Source of the DNA: Mytilisepta virgata
Lineage: Eukaryota; Mollusca; Bivalvia; Mytilida; Mytilidae
Reading direction: 5' to 3'
Assembly (NCBI GenBank): GCA_028015205.1
Contig: CM051512.1
Coordinates: 10,414,255 to 10,478,254 of the forward strand
Length of the DNA: 64,000 nt
This document shows, one piece after another, positions 10,833-22,029 of the stretch (the stretch's first letter is position 1; every line of letters begins with the position of its first letter). Position numbers and translations under genes: made by a program. The notes under the pieces are model-generated. The model did no database searches. It saw only the letters and a list, made by a program, of their open reading frames with translations, and had not been told where the DNA came from.

Positions 10833-13800
10833 TTCATCCAAGTCCGCTTCCAAAGGTGTTTCGGAGTCATCGATTTCCATGGGTTCCTCGTCCTTTGATT
10901 CTTCATTTATTACATGACACAGCTCTAGATGGAGCGGAACGGTACTGATTCGAAAACCCGTTCCTTCTTTGTTGATTCGTGGATATACCGTTGTTGCATG
11001 CTCTGTCCTATATGTTGCGTGTTCAGAACGTGTCGAAAGGTGGTCATAGGAGCATTGACACGACGTTCGTGATGCCTTTGGGGATGATTTTCACTTCTCT
11101 GAAGAGACGTTTCATCGGGAGTTTCTTGGCACGTCTCAACAGTCTGGAGGCGATCATCGTTGTGCTTGTAGTGTGAATGAGTCTAGTCTTTTGTACGATG
11201 TAGGGTTTCGAACACAGCCCGATCATCACACCACCCTCGTATTCGATTTCAAACAGTCCCGGTGTCCTCCTGTCGTATTTGATGTGTTTGAAACAATTGC
11301 ACGGTATCCATTTGGGTTCGACGTCGTCGGGACAACATCATGTCAGTGCTTTTTGGTATGCCTCTCACATGCGTGGTCTGATAACAGAGGCGAGATTGTA
11401 TTTCGAATCTGTATCATCTCGCTTTACGAGAAATCCGATCTGTCGACGTCGACGTCTAGAAAATCATAGAATTGCAGCGTTAAAATTTCCCGTACTGCAA
11501 GGTGAAGTAACGTATCTGAATGGGAAGGTTTATGTCAAGTTTTTCCTTGAATTTTTCGACTTCGAAATATTCGTCTTTCTCCAACAATGTCAACAGCTTT
11601 TTGAATTGCGGTTTGTTGGCTTCGATCATGACCCTGCCCTCTCCCTGGACATAGGTGACGGCTGGAACATTTCCTGGTCCATAACGGTTTCGCCGTATGG
11701 CTTTATCGGGATTTGTATGTCCCAGTCGTCGATTGTCGCTGACTCCTCGGACGAAATCCCTGAAACCGCACTGCAGGGTAAATTCCACTACCTGATAAAT
11801 CTTGGTGACGATCATGCCGTGTTCCAAATATTATTTTAGGAGAAGAGAAGCGATCAACATCTGATGAGCATGCATGCCACCTACCTGCCGTTTTCGAGGT
11901 TTCTCTGATAATTTGTAATGGCGGATGTTGAAAGTACGATGACCAATTATCGGGTACCCGAATTCCACCATGCCGAAGACATGTGCGCTGGCTACACCCT
12001 CTAAAATATCGTTGTCGCTGACGGAACTTTGTAGGGTTGGTGGTTTTCCGGAATGGCAGAAGGTTTTCAGCTTTCCGTTCCTTCTAATATCATTACGAAA
12101 ATGGGCATTTCAACTTCTCGATGACCACATATCCTTGAGCCTGGATTAAGGTGGCGGTCTTGACTGTCTTGTCGTACTTCACTTGACGTGTTTCATGCCA
12201 TTTCTGGTCCTTAACGTTATTTGTCACCCAACGGTCGTGACCGTGCCAGTAGCAACCTTGGAATTTGTAGACGGTGTTAGTATTGGCGTCGTAAATATCG
12301 ACGGGATACGGACCGATCTTTTTCTTTGCCAGTATTTAATTTGTGTCGAATGTGGAGACCTTGCGAGTGATTCAGGTACTAAATCCAGTCGTGCATGAGG
12401 GTGTACTTATCCCGCTTCTGAAGTTTAATGTTGTCTTCAAAACTTCGTCAAATGAATGAACCGGACAGCATCTCTTGATCGATACAATACAGATACAAAG
12501 CGTTGGTATCCACTAGTAACTCAATTTTGATCTTAAACGGCCATTTTGGTCTTGTTTATTCCTGTTTAGTCTTGTTTTTCTGCATGTCCGTAGTTTTCAA
12601 CAAAGTAAAGATAACAAGATCAAAACAAGATATCTTGCCAGTCAATCAAGATCGGTCAAGTTCAGCACAGGTATTGTTAAACATTGAATAATTCATTCTT
12701 AACTTTTATCAACTGGTCTTAAACAGTCTTGATTGACTGCAAGGCATTGTATCTTGTTTTTGGTCTTGTTAACTTGATTTTATTTGAAAATCTCAGAAAT
12801 ACTTGAAATCAAGACAGTTAAGATTAAACACTGCAATGGCTGTTTAAGATCAAACTGATGTTACTAGTGGACGAAGCCAATGATATTTTGACATGGTCTG
12901 GTGAAATCGTTCCGAATGAAGGTTTGTCCTACTTTGTGATGTCGATTGAAAACAATGAACGGTCCGCCGGTCAAGTTCTTTTTGAAGGTAAAGTAGAGAT
13001 CACTATTGGTTTCGTCGAACAAGGCAAACGAAGCACCGGCCCGTCGACCGTAATTGAAGAGCATCCGGCGTGCTAGTCCGGATACGGCGATGCTGGTCGA
13101 TGTGCCGCTCGAAGTACAATTTCTGCAAATTTCAGGCTGCCTGGACTAAAGACCCGACGTCCAAGTTGTTGTACAACACGAGGAAATCTTGGAAGGTCGA
13201 AATCAGGCCAGACGTGATGACAGTTATCGTAGTCTTATGGCGAGATGTTTCAATCTTTCGTGGAACTTTAGTGGGATGGTAGTGTCAGATGACGCCGTAT
13301 TTTTCCGACTTAAATCCGAAAACGACGATCTGGTGACAGTAGGCATCGATTTCTTCTTTGAACCGTTAGTAAATGTTCTTCTCGTTTTTTTTTTTTTGGA
13401 GTTCGTCGTCGTCCAGGAAGGCATCCAGTTTGTTATCATCGTCAATGTCGACTTACAAGATGGCACGGTAGGGATTATTAATTTAGGCGTAGATTTGGTT
13501 GAAGGCATCGGCAATTTTTTGTCATATAATTTACCATCTGACGGACGAATGATTCAACATCGTGTTTGACAATACAGTATGGTTCCGTGAATCCCTCAAG
13601 GTTGCTGCAGACGGAGATGGGTTCGTGTTGTTGTGTCAATGTGAGTTTGGCCGAGTTGGATTCTCGGATGGGGACGAGAATGGCTTCGAAATCGTAGACG
13701 ATGAACCATTTGAAGGGACGGTCAGTAACGTGAATGCCATTTTCCTTCAACTTGTCGAAGATGGTCCTGGGGTTGATATGAAATTCACCTTTAATGTTGT

Positions 13801-14800
13801 TTACGGTCTGTCCTGTAAATTTGCGTTGGTGTGTTTTCATGTTATCCAAACGATTAAAATGTCGAACGGATGTACCGCACTGGTATTTTTATATGTATGC
13901 AGGTAAATTTGAGATGAACGATAAGTGATGATCGAATTGGTTGACTTGCATGGTGTCGTCGTAATGGCATCTGGATTTGTAGATGGTCAAGGCCACGCCG
14001 TCGTCCCTCAAATAGAACACGTTGACGTTGATGGAAAAACATCCATCTAAATACGCCATCTGGTTAAAAAAAAGTCCTGGGAAGTGTCAGATTTGTCGTC
14101 CTTGGTGAATTGGAAGCTCCACAACATGTCCTAACGGGTAATTGAGATTGTATGATAGGAATCTGACGATGGTGATCAGCTACGGTTTCCATTTTGTGTC
14201 GGGTCTCTGGAGTAAGATGTAATCGGAAACACTGAAGCGCTGGAGACGTAGACGGAGTCTGTTTTAGTCTTTGCGTTTGGAAATGTAGACAGGCCTCACA
14301 AGCAAGGATTCATTGGCATACGGTCGGTAGAATCGATATCCTCCCGTTTCTGTGTGCCGTAAGATGAGGCCGAACTCCAGGTTGATATCAAAAGCGTGGT
14401 CCTGTCTGTCGTAGATGCGCTCGGCGTGTTCCATTAACTGAGGCACCGTGAAATAGTTGGTGAGTGGCACATTATAAGTGGATGAGACGGAACTCTCTGG
14501 ACCAGAATGAGTGGAGCGTTGGTCTCGTAGACGATCTTTAAGGATAGATCCATTCTATCTTCCGAAGAGCTTCATCCTGTTCCCATGGCCGAGACTGCAG
14601 AACGCCGCTTCCGGTTTGGCATTGTTACTGCATTCCGTGGAGGTACAGCTTGCGTCGATTGGAGAATCACTAGGGACATCGCCGACATCTGAATGTCCTG
14701 TCGTCCGCATCTGGCCTTGAATTCGGTCCAGGTTGCGGTGACTGTCTTGACTGAAAAAGGGAGCAGAAACAATAATTCTCTACTTTTCATTTTTTGATAA
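10833..14800 (-). pseudogene. Protein-primed-type family B DNA polymerase, decayed
   Basis: Fragments in different frames of the minus strand follow the order of the polymerase of Polintons/adintoviruses. An N-terminal region lies at 14470-14264 (LEFGLILRHTETGGYR). A degenerate zinc finger at about 13900-13820 is followed by the exonuclease motif VYDFEAI near 13700 and another exonuclease segment near 13330. A polymerase motif A-like DTNALYLY lies at 12510-12487, the thumb/palm block NLPIQ at about 11540, motif C DTDS at 11415-11404, and a C-terminal RTPGLF block near 11260. The frame ends near 10835 after an acidic tail. At least five frameshifts and a 359-bp insertion (12511-12869) break it, so it is not functional. 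Long plus-strand frames here are antisense shadows. Confidence 0.75.
12511..12869. mobile_element. MITE inserted in the polymerase remnant
   Basis: A 359-base segment with inverted termini: CACTAGTAAC then GATCTTAAAC at the left, and the reverse complement of both at the right. It separates two polymerase segments whose coding order becomes contiguous when it is skipped. The interior is non-coding and rich in GTCTTG words. The superfamily and target duplication were not determined. The insertion postdates the polymerase. Confidence 0.75.
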
Positions 14801-15180
14801 TTACGATTGAATTAAAGGTTAATAATATTTAACTATGGCAATATTAAATACAATAGTTTACTATGAAATATATTCACACACATTATAATGTATATTTGTA
14901 GATATGTAATTACAGTTCGGGACATTGTCTTTTCACCAGTCCGTACAGTTGTCTGGATTACACTCTGGACATGATTGAAATTCTAACTGGTTGATGTGAT
15001 CCGATCTATAGGGACAAGGGACCATAGAGTTAAGTTCCGGAACGAAATCACCAATCACCATGACATGGCAATGTATTTCAGCTTAGAATATTCCGTGGGT
15101 CTTAAACAACTTCTCTTCCTGGTTGGAGCAACTTCTGTTTGATGTTCAAGAAGCCAAAATTGTCTTATGGTGATGCTTAA
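14801..15180 (-). other. Element segment, coding unclear
   Basis: Between the polymerase start and the PC4-like region. On the minus strand a Cys-rich reading (CPECNPDNCTDW) near 14940-14975 hints at a small zinc-binding tail, but frames are broken. The sequence 14800-14930 is AT-rich and non-coding. Confidence 0.3.
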
Positions 15181-15184
15181 ACTG

Positions 15185-15480
15185 ATGCGTACACGTTCCC
15201 GCTAAGGGGGATTTTGTACTCCTCCTTTTCATCGAGGGCTTGGTCTAGAAACTCGAAACTGTTCACCAGCATCTTCCATCTGTGGAGAGGGCGGCTAATC
15301 CCTTTTTTCACTGGGATTATCGTGTTTTTTTTTTCATGTCCCACTCTCTGATGTCTATAAGGACTTCATCTTTCCATTCGGTGGCTCTTTTTACAAATAT
15401 ATTGTTTCTCAGATCAATATTACAACATATTGTGTCCATCTGGGTCAACTTGTGAATAAATCTAGGGTTGGGAAACGGGT
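15185..15480 (-). pseudogene. PC4/p15-like transcription coactivator domain remnant
   Basis: The minus strand reads EVLIDIREWD, then after a poly-T frameshift KKGISRPLHRWKMLV and NSFEFLDQAL. This strand-strand-'KGIS'-helix order with the Trp-containing helix is the signature of the PC4/p15 single-strand DNA-binding fold. That fold occurs in eukaryotic coactivators and in many viruses and transposons. It lies just inside the right terminal repeat and upstream of the polymerase on the same strand, so it looks like an element gene. It is degenerate: the run of ten or more T bases at about 15325-15335 interrupts the frame. Confidence 0.5.
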
Positions 15481-15559
15481 CATTTTATAAATTCTTCTTC
15501 GTCGTCCTCATTGGTTGGTTCACCGCGCATCCATGTATGGACGTCCGCTGTGACTCGTG

Positions 15560-15715
15560 TTACGAAAGGTACCAAATACGATCGGAACACGTCCTGGAGT
15601 GACTCATCTGACGAAGGGGTTACACGTCACGACCACATAGAGTCCTAGAGTGACTCATCTGACAAAGGGGGTTAGACGTCCTGACCAAATAAAGTACAAG
15701 AGTGACTCATCGTAC
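15560..15715 (+). promoter_or_regulatory. Three 51-52-bp repeats with AP-1-type sites
   Basis: TGACTCAT occurs at 15600-15607, 15651-15658 and 15703-15710, each in a related 51-52 base repeat with CTGAC(G/A)AAGGGG and ACGTC. TGACTCA is the canonical AP-1 site. The position between the right terminal repeat and the minus-strand genes suits a promoter/enhancer of the element. Confidence 0.45.
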
Positions 15716-15809
15716 GTCGGTGTGGGCATACTACACGATCAAATATAAACAGACTACGTCTGGTATGATTCATACGGGGTTCCTTATAAGGACTTCCGGT
15801 GAAAGAGAA

Positions 15810-15888
15810 GGAGGAAATGCCCTTACATGAGAACACCGCATCGCTGCGTGATTTTGACTTGGATAAAATCCCTTAAACCCTACTACGT
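15810..15888 (-). repeat. Right terminal inverted repeat of the Polinton-like element
   Basis: Its reverse complement aligns with 7902-7975 through GTAGTAGG, TAAGGGATTTTATCC and a GCGATGCGGTG block. Confidence 0.65.
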
Positions 15889-15890
15889 AA

Positions 15891-18094
15891 GAGAACAACA
15901 CTTATACATAGAACCAACAGAGTCCGGATAGTCTCAGTTTGGGATTCACTACTTTAAGATATTTTCTTGCTAATGCGATCTGTAAAAATTGTTCTTTCTC
16001 AAATTGGCTTAAAGGTTTTCAACGTATACTTGTCTATGAAGAAGACTAACGAATTCTATTTAATTCAATCACAGAATATTTAAAGTGTTATTACTGAATA
16101 ATTCGTTTATTAGAGTGATAGAATCCGGCCAGCACCGAACCTTAGTATTACGAGCTCATTTTCATCCCACTTTCAAAATTATGTACCATCTAACTAATTG
16201 CTAGTGATTAACTTGTGGGATATCAAGCAGTTTTTGATATTTAGAAAGTGATATAAACCATACGGTAAGGATCTGGGTACCCATAAAGACAGCTGAATCC
16301 CGTCACTGCTAAGTACCTGCACGGAGTCAGACCATTCTGACTATCAGGTGGTTCTATGGGTGTTTTGCTCTTTTATGCTTTTAGAACATTATTATAACGT
16401 GATTTGTTATATTTATTGTTTTTTAAGTCGGGTCGAAATGTATTCGAAAAATATGATAATTACAGATTTAGTACATCTTTTCAAATGCAATATATTCACA
16501 GGCAGCCGATATAGAACAGTGTGATTTTCCAGTATGTCAAATTTAAATGAAATTGTATATATTTTTACATGTATCATTTTGTGTTCAACACACATTGTGT
16601 CTCTTTCTTAACATATAGTTTGTTTGTTAATAAAAGGGAGGCATTTACAATATTTATTTTAGCAGGAAGTTTGGAGACTACCGACAATGTATATGGCTTT
16701 CCAAAATGAGAAAGTGAGAAAATGAAAATGTACAGAAAGAAATACGAACACACTTAATCCTATATTCAAGAAAAGTTTGTTCTCATGTAAAGGGAATATA
16801 AGGTTCACGTAGTGACTATTTGCTGAGATTTTACTATAAAGTAGATTTTTATGTATTCTTTTCGAAGAAGAAAACCATACTTTCATGATTATATATTTTT
16901 TACATTTTTGGCATATTTGATAAAAAGGCCCACAAAAAACTGTCCAACCTTTTAACCAAAAATATATTCACCATGTTTTTATAAAATTCCCGAATACATT
17001 GACATTGCTCTGAGATATATCGATGATGGAAATGATTGATAAACTATTTAGGAAACTATGCAAATTTTGGCCAAATAATCATTTGGTAATATTAGATGCA
17101 TTTAGAAAGCAACATTCTACTGTTTTTTTTTCTATACATTTATAGTATGATTATACTTAAGAAATAGACAACTGATTGATAACACGAGCTGATTTGAGAA
17201 ATTTCTGGAGGTATCAGGGTTTTAATTCTAGGATACTGTGACGTCATAATGTGTATCTCGTCGCGACGTCATTTCCAATACCCACCACTGTACAGTATTC
17301 CCTTAAATACCATGTTTATTACAATTCAACTGTATGTTCCAGGAAAGTTATCTAGTTGTTATGCTTTCAATGAAACAAGAACATTATATTTCACTGTGCA
17401 CTGTCATTCATACTGACTGTTACCGATTTCCTATGTCCTTTTTTGTTTGACTTTCAAAGTATATCGACAAAAACAATACTGTATAGCAACAAGAAAAATG
17501 AAAATCCAAACGCAAGACACAATTAGAATGTGACATAACAAACTAAGGCATAAAGGATACATAATTTTGTAACTTCAATAATTAAAAACACATATTAAAA
17601 CTAAACAGTATAATTCTGTGCTCCCATCTCAGTGAACATTAAGCATGAATAGTTATAGAATGCATTCTTTTCATTTTTAACTTTTTGGTTTACACTATTT
17701 TTCAGCAAACTGTTACACGTGTTCTTAATATATATGTACATTGCTTAATAAGATGAAAGTCGAAATGTTAATTAGTGATGTTGCTTTAATAGTTGTTAAA
17801 ACCATGGAAGGGTGGGTGCCATAAGATGTCTAATTAGCCACAGTGTGTCGTGAATTTTTGTTGTAGGTAACCTATTCTATATATACACATCTTGTGCATC
17901 ACAAATGGTATCAAAGATTTTATAGATAAAGACAGAAATTCGATACACAGGTGACACACTTGACCTTAAACGGTCATTTCTGTCTTTTTCATCTTGACTG
18001 TCTTGGATTTTACAATTTCTGAAATTTTTACATAGTTATTCCAGCTGCAATAATTTAATTTTGTTTCCACTCTTGACATGCAGCAAATAGTTTA
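15891..18094. other. No gene seen; one dispersed repeat fragment
   Basis: AT-rich. At about 16255-16365 the words GATCTGGGTACCCATAAA and GTCAGACCATTCTGAC resemble repeats at 42515-42615 and 50600-50790, a common hairpin-forming family in this window. No exon was supported. Confidence 0.4.
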
Positions 18095-18402
18095 CTACAG
18101 ATTGTTTTCAAATTTCTGTGTGCATTTCATTTTTAGTGTGACATCACATAATATATGTGCACGCTTTGTTTCAAAAGTTTGAACCATTTTACTTTTAAGA
18201 CGTCTTAAAATTGTGACTCCGTAATAACTAAAAGCAAATTCTATTAATTTAAATGCACATGTATACTCCCTATACAACGTACCCATATCGAATGGTCCTT
18301 TTACAGATTTATAGATCGTTCGTCGTAGTTGGTGATATTTGTGTCTCCAGACCTCATCATTACATCGAATCTCTTCGTCTCTCATTCTTTCAATATGTGC
18401 TA
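18095..18402 (-). CDS. Candidate terminal exon, helical protein of unknown function
   Basis: On the minus strand a strong poly-T acceptor (TTTTTTTTTAG) is followed by two bases completing a codon, then 101 codons and a stop. It reads AHIERMRDEEIRC..., mostly predicted helix, with basic and aromatic residues (RHKYHQLRRTIYKSVKGPF). No domain recognised. The phase 1 entry matches the other minus-strand exons, so it may be the last exon of the HEPN-containing gene. No clear donor precedes the stop. No polyadenylation signal was seen just downstream. Confidence 0.5.
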
Positions 18403-18825
18403 CTAAAAAAAAATCAGATTATATAGTTAGACTGAGGTTACGGATACGATAAAATATCTATTTGCATAAAAAATAAGTAATACAGAATAAGCTTTTAAGA
18501 ACCTAAAATATTTTACCTGATATAATTTACAAATTAATTGGTTTTTTAACTGAACAGGGAAAAATGGGACAAAAATTAACTTATTACAGAATTTAAACCC
18601 CTATCAAGACCATCGATAGTGTAAAAAATTATTTTAAAATTTTTTATGGAACATGTGCCTATAATAATCTGTTATTGATGGAAATTGCATAATTAATATC
18701 ATGACACCAAAAATATTCAAAAAAAGAAGAAAGAATAGATTCCAAGGGTTTTTGAAATATTTCGTACAAAATATTCTCTTCAAATCGTATGTGGTGACTT
18801 TCAGTTTCATTACTTTGAAATATAT

Positions 18826-20024
18826 CTCCTCATACCCACACTTTCGAATGAAAATTCGGGTATATTGTCGTTGCGTCCATCCGTCCGTCCGTCCGTCACA
18901 CTTTCTTGTGACGCAAACTCCTCCTTCACTTTTGAATTTTTACCAATTTTTTGTGCCATATTGTTGCTTACTAACTGTAGAAGCGCAATAAGGTTTTGGA
19001 ATTCAAAATTTTTAACAGAGGGTCTGGGAGGGACAAAAAAGGGCAAAATTAAACAAAGAGCTTTGTGACGTGAACTCCTCTTTCATTTTTGAATTTAAAC
19101 AATTTTTATTTTTGCCATATTGTTGCTTGCTGACTGCAAAAGCGAAATAAGGTTTTGGAATTACAAATTTTTAAAAGAGGGCCTGGGAGGGACCAAATAG
19201 GGCAAAATTATACAAAGAGCCTTGTGACGTGAACTCCTAAATTCATTTTTGAATTTAAAACCATTTTTATTATTGTTGCAATATTGTTACTTACCAACTG
19301 TAGATGCGCAATAAGGTTTTCGAATTCGAATTTTTTTAAAAGAGGGGTGGGAGGGAGCAAAAAGGGCAGAAACAGAAAAAAAGCATAATTACTAAAATAA
19401 CTATGTCATAATGTTGCTTGCTAATTGCATGCAGATGCGCATAAGGTTTTCGAATTCCAAATTTCTATAAGGGGGCTGGGAGGGACCAAAAGAGCCAAGA
19501 TAGACAAAGAGCATTGTGACGCGAACTCCTATTTCATTTTTGAATTGAAATCATTTTTATTGTTGCCATAATGTTGCTTACCAACTGTAGATGCGCAATA
19601 AGGGATTGGAATTCCAAATGTTTTTAAAGTGGGACCAGAAAGGGCAGAAACATAAAAAGACCATTATTACTAAAATTAAGAAAAAAAATGAAGAAATTTG
19701 TGAATTTCAGTTTAAGGGGTCCAAATAGTTAGATTATAGTAAAAGTGGGTTGTGATATATTTGTGAAAAGATTATTTGTTACAGATGCAAACTGTAATGC
19801 TAATCATGCTTTGCTTTGCATTTTGAGGATTTAAAGGGCCAAAAAGGGAATAGAGGCCAAAAAGTTAGATTACAGTAAACGTGGGTTGTGATTTATCTCT
19901 GCAAAGGTTATTTGTTACAGATGCAAACTGTAATGCAATGGAAATTGAAAATGTTAAAAATGTTTGTTTACAAATAAATGTTGCGTGCAGGTATAGCTGT
20001 CGTTCCGACAGCCCCTACTTCTAG
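18826..20024 (+). mobile_element. Helitron-like element with minisatellite core
   Basis: It starts with a hairpin (ACCC...CGAAT...ATTCGGGT) and a TCCG microsatellite near 18880-18896. About four ~165-170 base direct repeats follow (each with GTGACG, ATTTTTGAAT and GCGCAATAAGG). It ends with a perfect hairpin GCTGTCG-ttc-CGACAGC (19996-20012) eight bases before CTAG-T. A hairpin followed by CTRR-T is the Helitron 3' signature, and TCCG microsatellite plus ~160-bp repeats resembles bivalve pearl/CvA-type elements. Non-coding. Confidence 0.65.
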
Positions 20025-20607
20025 TTTATATTTAAATTCTAAATAATTATGTAAAATTTTGTATGTAACCAGGAATCACGACAAATCAGTTTGATATTAA
20101 AAATCTTATCTGGCTTGATAACAAGCAGCGCGCCGCGATAAATTCAAATCACGTTTGAAAACATGTTATTTTTATAAATTTTAATTTCCTTTTTTTTTAA
20201 CATTTTTTCCAGAAAAGGCTAGTTAATTACAGATAAGAAAATATATGTTATGGATAAATGTAGATCCGAATTTATTTTTAAATAATGAGGGGTGTTATTT
20301 TATGCTGTGCTATTGGAATTTTTTTTTTTAAAGCGTCAATCTCTCCATTTTTATTAGGTCCGGATAGTAAATTAAATCTCACTATCTACATTTTTCGCTC
20401 CCATCCTAAGTGTTATTATTCAATGATTTTTTTTCAGTTTTGTAGCTTCAATTAGCCAGAAATTGATTTTAAAAAGTCCATAGAAAACTCAATGCCTTTA
20501 ACATAACATGACTATAGTTCTATACAGTTCATTTTATTATACAGAAAATGCAGCTTCTTTTCTTCTTAAGTTATAATATTAATACACTAGTAACCATTTT
20601 GTAACAT

Positions 20608-21210
20608 GCCCGAATATGGGCGGCGAAAAGGGTAAAAAAGACGTCAAAAAAAATTAACAGCTTAAAACAAAATCAACAGACTCCTATGTAAAACTAATGG
20701 ACATCGATGTTAAACGAACAGCTTAAAATTAAATAAACAGACTCCAATGCAAAACTAACAGACATCGATGTTAAATGAACAGCATAAAGTAAAATCAACA
20801 GACTCGAATGAAAAAAACTATGAACATCGATGTTAAACGAACAGCTTCCTGGATTCCTAGATCAGATGACTATTTTTATCTACAGCAGAACCACACCACC
20901 ACCTGGCGTTAATTCGGACATTGGCTGTTTGACATCGGTAGATGTTTGCATGTGTCAGTTGATTTTATTTTAAGCTGTTCGTTTAACATCGATGTTCATT
21001 AGTTTTGCATTCGAGTCTGTTGATTTAACTTTATGATGTTCATTTAACATCGATGTCTGTTAGTTTTGCATTGGAGTCTATTTATTTAATTTTAAGCTGT
21101 TCGTTTAACATCGATGTCCATTAGTTTTACATTGGAGTCTGTTGATTTTGTTTTAAGCTGTTAATTTTTTTTTTGACGTCTTTTTTACCCTTTTCGCCGC
21201 CCATACCCGA
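20608..21210. repeat. 603-bp inverted repeat made of mirrored 61-bp units
   Basis: The arms 20608-20847 and 20972-21210 are near-perfect inverted copies around a ~124-bp loop. Each arm holds three units of about 61 bases centred on the self-complementary ACATCGATGT (left at 20701, 20762, 20824; right at 20986, 21047, 21108). The outer ends share GGGCGGCGAAAAGGG and its complement. No coding potential. It could be a foldback-type element; transcribed, it would form a long dsRNA hairpin. Confidence 0.85.
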
Positions 21211-21518
21211 ATTTCGAAAATCTTGAAAGTAACTTATAGTATCTTTAAATGTATTGGTTCATAAAAACAAAATGGAAATATAGTTATTTGTTACCGCATT
21301 TTTAAATATCGGCATAAGAATACCAAAGCGACAAAGCAGTGGGGAAAGACTAAAAATTCGAAGTACAAGGAAAAGACAAAGTCAGGAAAATAGAACACAA
21401 CAAACAAACACCACAAGGATATATGTATAACTAAAAGATCAAAAAATGTACTATTTCGGTATTTGTGGTTGAGTACTTCTTGATTTTTGGTTTTTGGTCT
21501 TCCAAATGTTCGGTTTTA

Positions 21519-21565
21519 ATGCTGCTGATGAGAGGTAACTCCTTGAAATGCGTCGTATACAGCAT
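21519..21565 (+). ncRNA. Type I hammerhead ribozyme, copy 1
   Basis: Stem I is ATGCTG (21519-21524) with CAGCAT (21560-21565). The conserved CTGATGA is at 21525-21531. Stem II is GAGG (21532-21535) with CCTT (21541-21544), loop TAACT. GAAA is at 21545-21548. Stem III is ATGC (21548-21551) with GTAT (21555-21558), loop GTC. Cleavage is expected after A21559 (AUA triplet). All catalytic-core positions are present. Confidence 0.85.
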
Positions 21566-21895
21566 AGTATAAATTAACTATATCTAATATTAGTATCTTT
21601 GGATTGTTATTTTGAAACTCCTGGGATGATGCCTCTGCTGGTGGTCCCTAGGTCCCCGAGGGTATTCGCCAACCCAGTCGTCAGACTTGTCTGACATGAT
21701 TATTCATTGATTTGTTACAAAAATTACCAGTATTTAGCTAAATTCAAAAATAATAGAAATACTAAGGGTTCATTCCTTGTATTGCACATGGTAGATCTCC
21801 TTAGCTGAAATTTGGCTTCCTATTTCGGTATTTGTGGTTGAGTACTTCTTGATTAATATAGGTTTGGTTTTTGGTCTTCCAAATGTTCGGTTTTA

Positions 21896-21942
21896 ATGCT
21901 GCTGATGAGAGGTAACTCCTTGAAATGCGTCGTATACAGCAT
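21896..21942 (+). ncRNA. Type I hammerhead ribozyme, copy 2
   Basis: Identical in core and stems to copy 1: ATGCTG 21896-21901, CTGATGA 21902-21908, stem II 21909-21921, GAAA 21922-21925, stem III to 21935, cleavage after A21936, CAGCAT 21937-21942. Confidence 0.85.
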
Positions 21943-22029
21943 AGTATAAATTTACTATATCTAATATTAGTATCTTTGGATTGTTATTATAATAAACTAG
22001 ACAAAATTAGAATAAGAAAGCACAGAAAC

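Larger units (their letters stand above)
7900..15890. mobile_element. Decayed Polinton/adintovirus-like element, ~8 kb
   Basis: The block is bounded by degenerate inverted repeats: about 7902-7975 on the left resembles the reverse complement of about 15810-15888 on the right, sharing GTAGTAGG and TAAGGGATTTTATCC. Inside are the remnants of a family B DNA polymerase (minus), an integrase N-terminus (plus), a TBP-like gene (plus) and a PC4-like domain (minus). Base composition is richer in GC than the flanks. Polymerase plus integrase plus long terminal inverted repeats is the hallmark of Polintons/Mavericks and related adintoviruses. At 8 kb it is short for the family and no capsid, protease or packaging ATPase was recognised. 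All genes are broken by frameshifts or stops. Exact ends and target duplication were not established. Confidence 0.72.
21450..21987 (+). mobile_element. Retrozyme-like element (two hammerhead ribozymes, 377-bp unit)
   Basis: Two near-identical ~165-base segments (about 21450-21614 and 21819-21987) flank a unique centre. Each contains a hammerhead ribozyme, and the predicted cleavage points (after 21559 and 21936) are 377 bases apart. A transcript would release a 377-nt monomer suited to circularisation. This is the layout of metazoan retrozymes, non-coding retroelements reported in bivalves and corals. The only evident length difference is a short insertion near 21855. Confidence 0.8.

Noticed and set aside
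11173..13906. Plus-strand frames of 96-186 codons
   Set aside because: They are antisense to the decayed polymerase, whose minus-strand fragments contain ordered, recognisable motifs.
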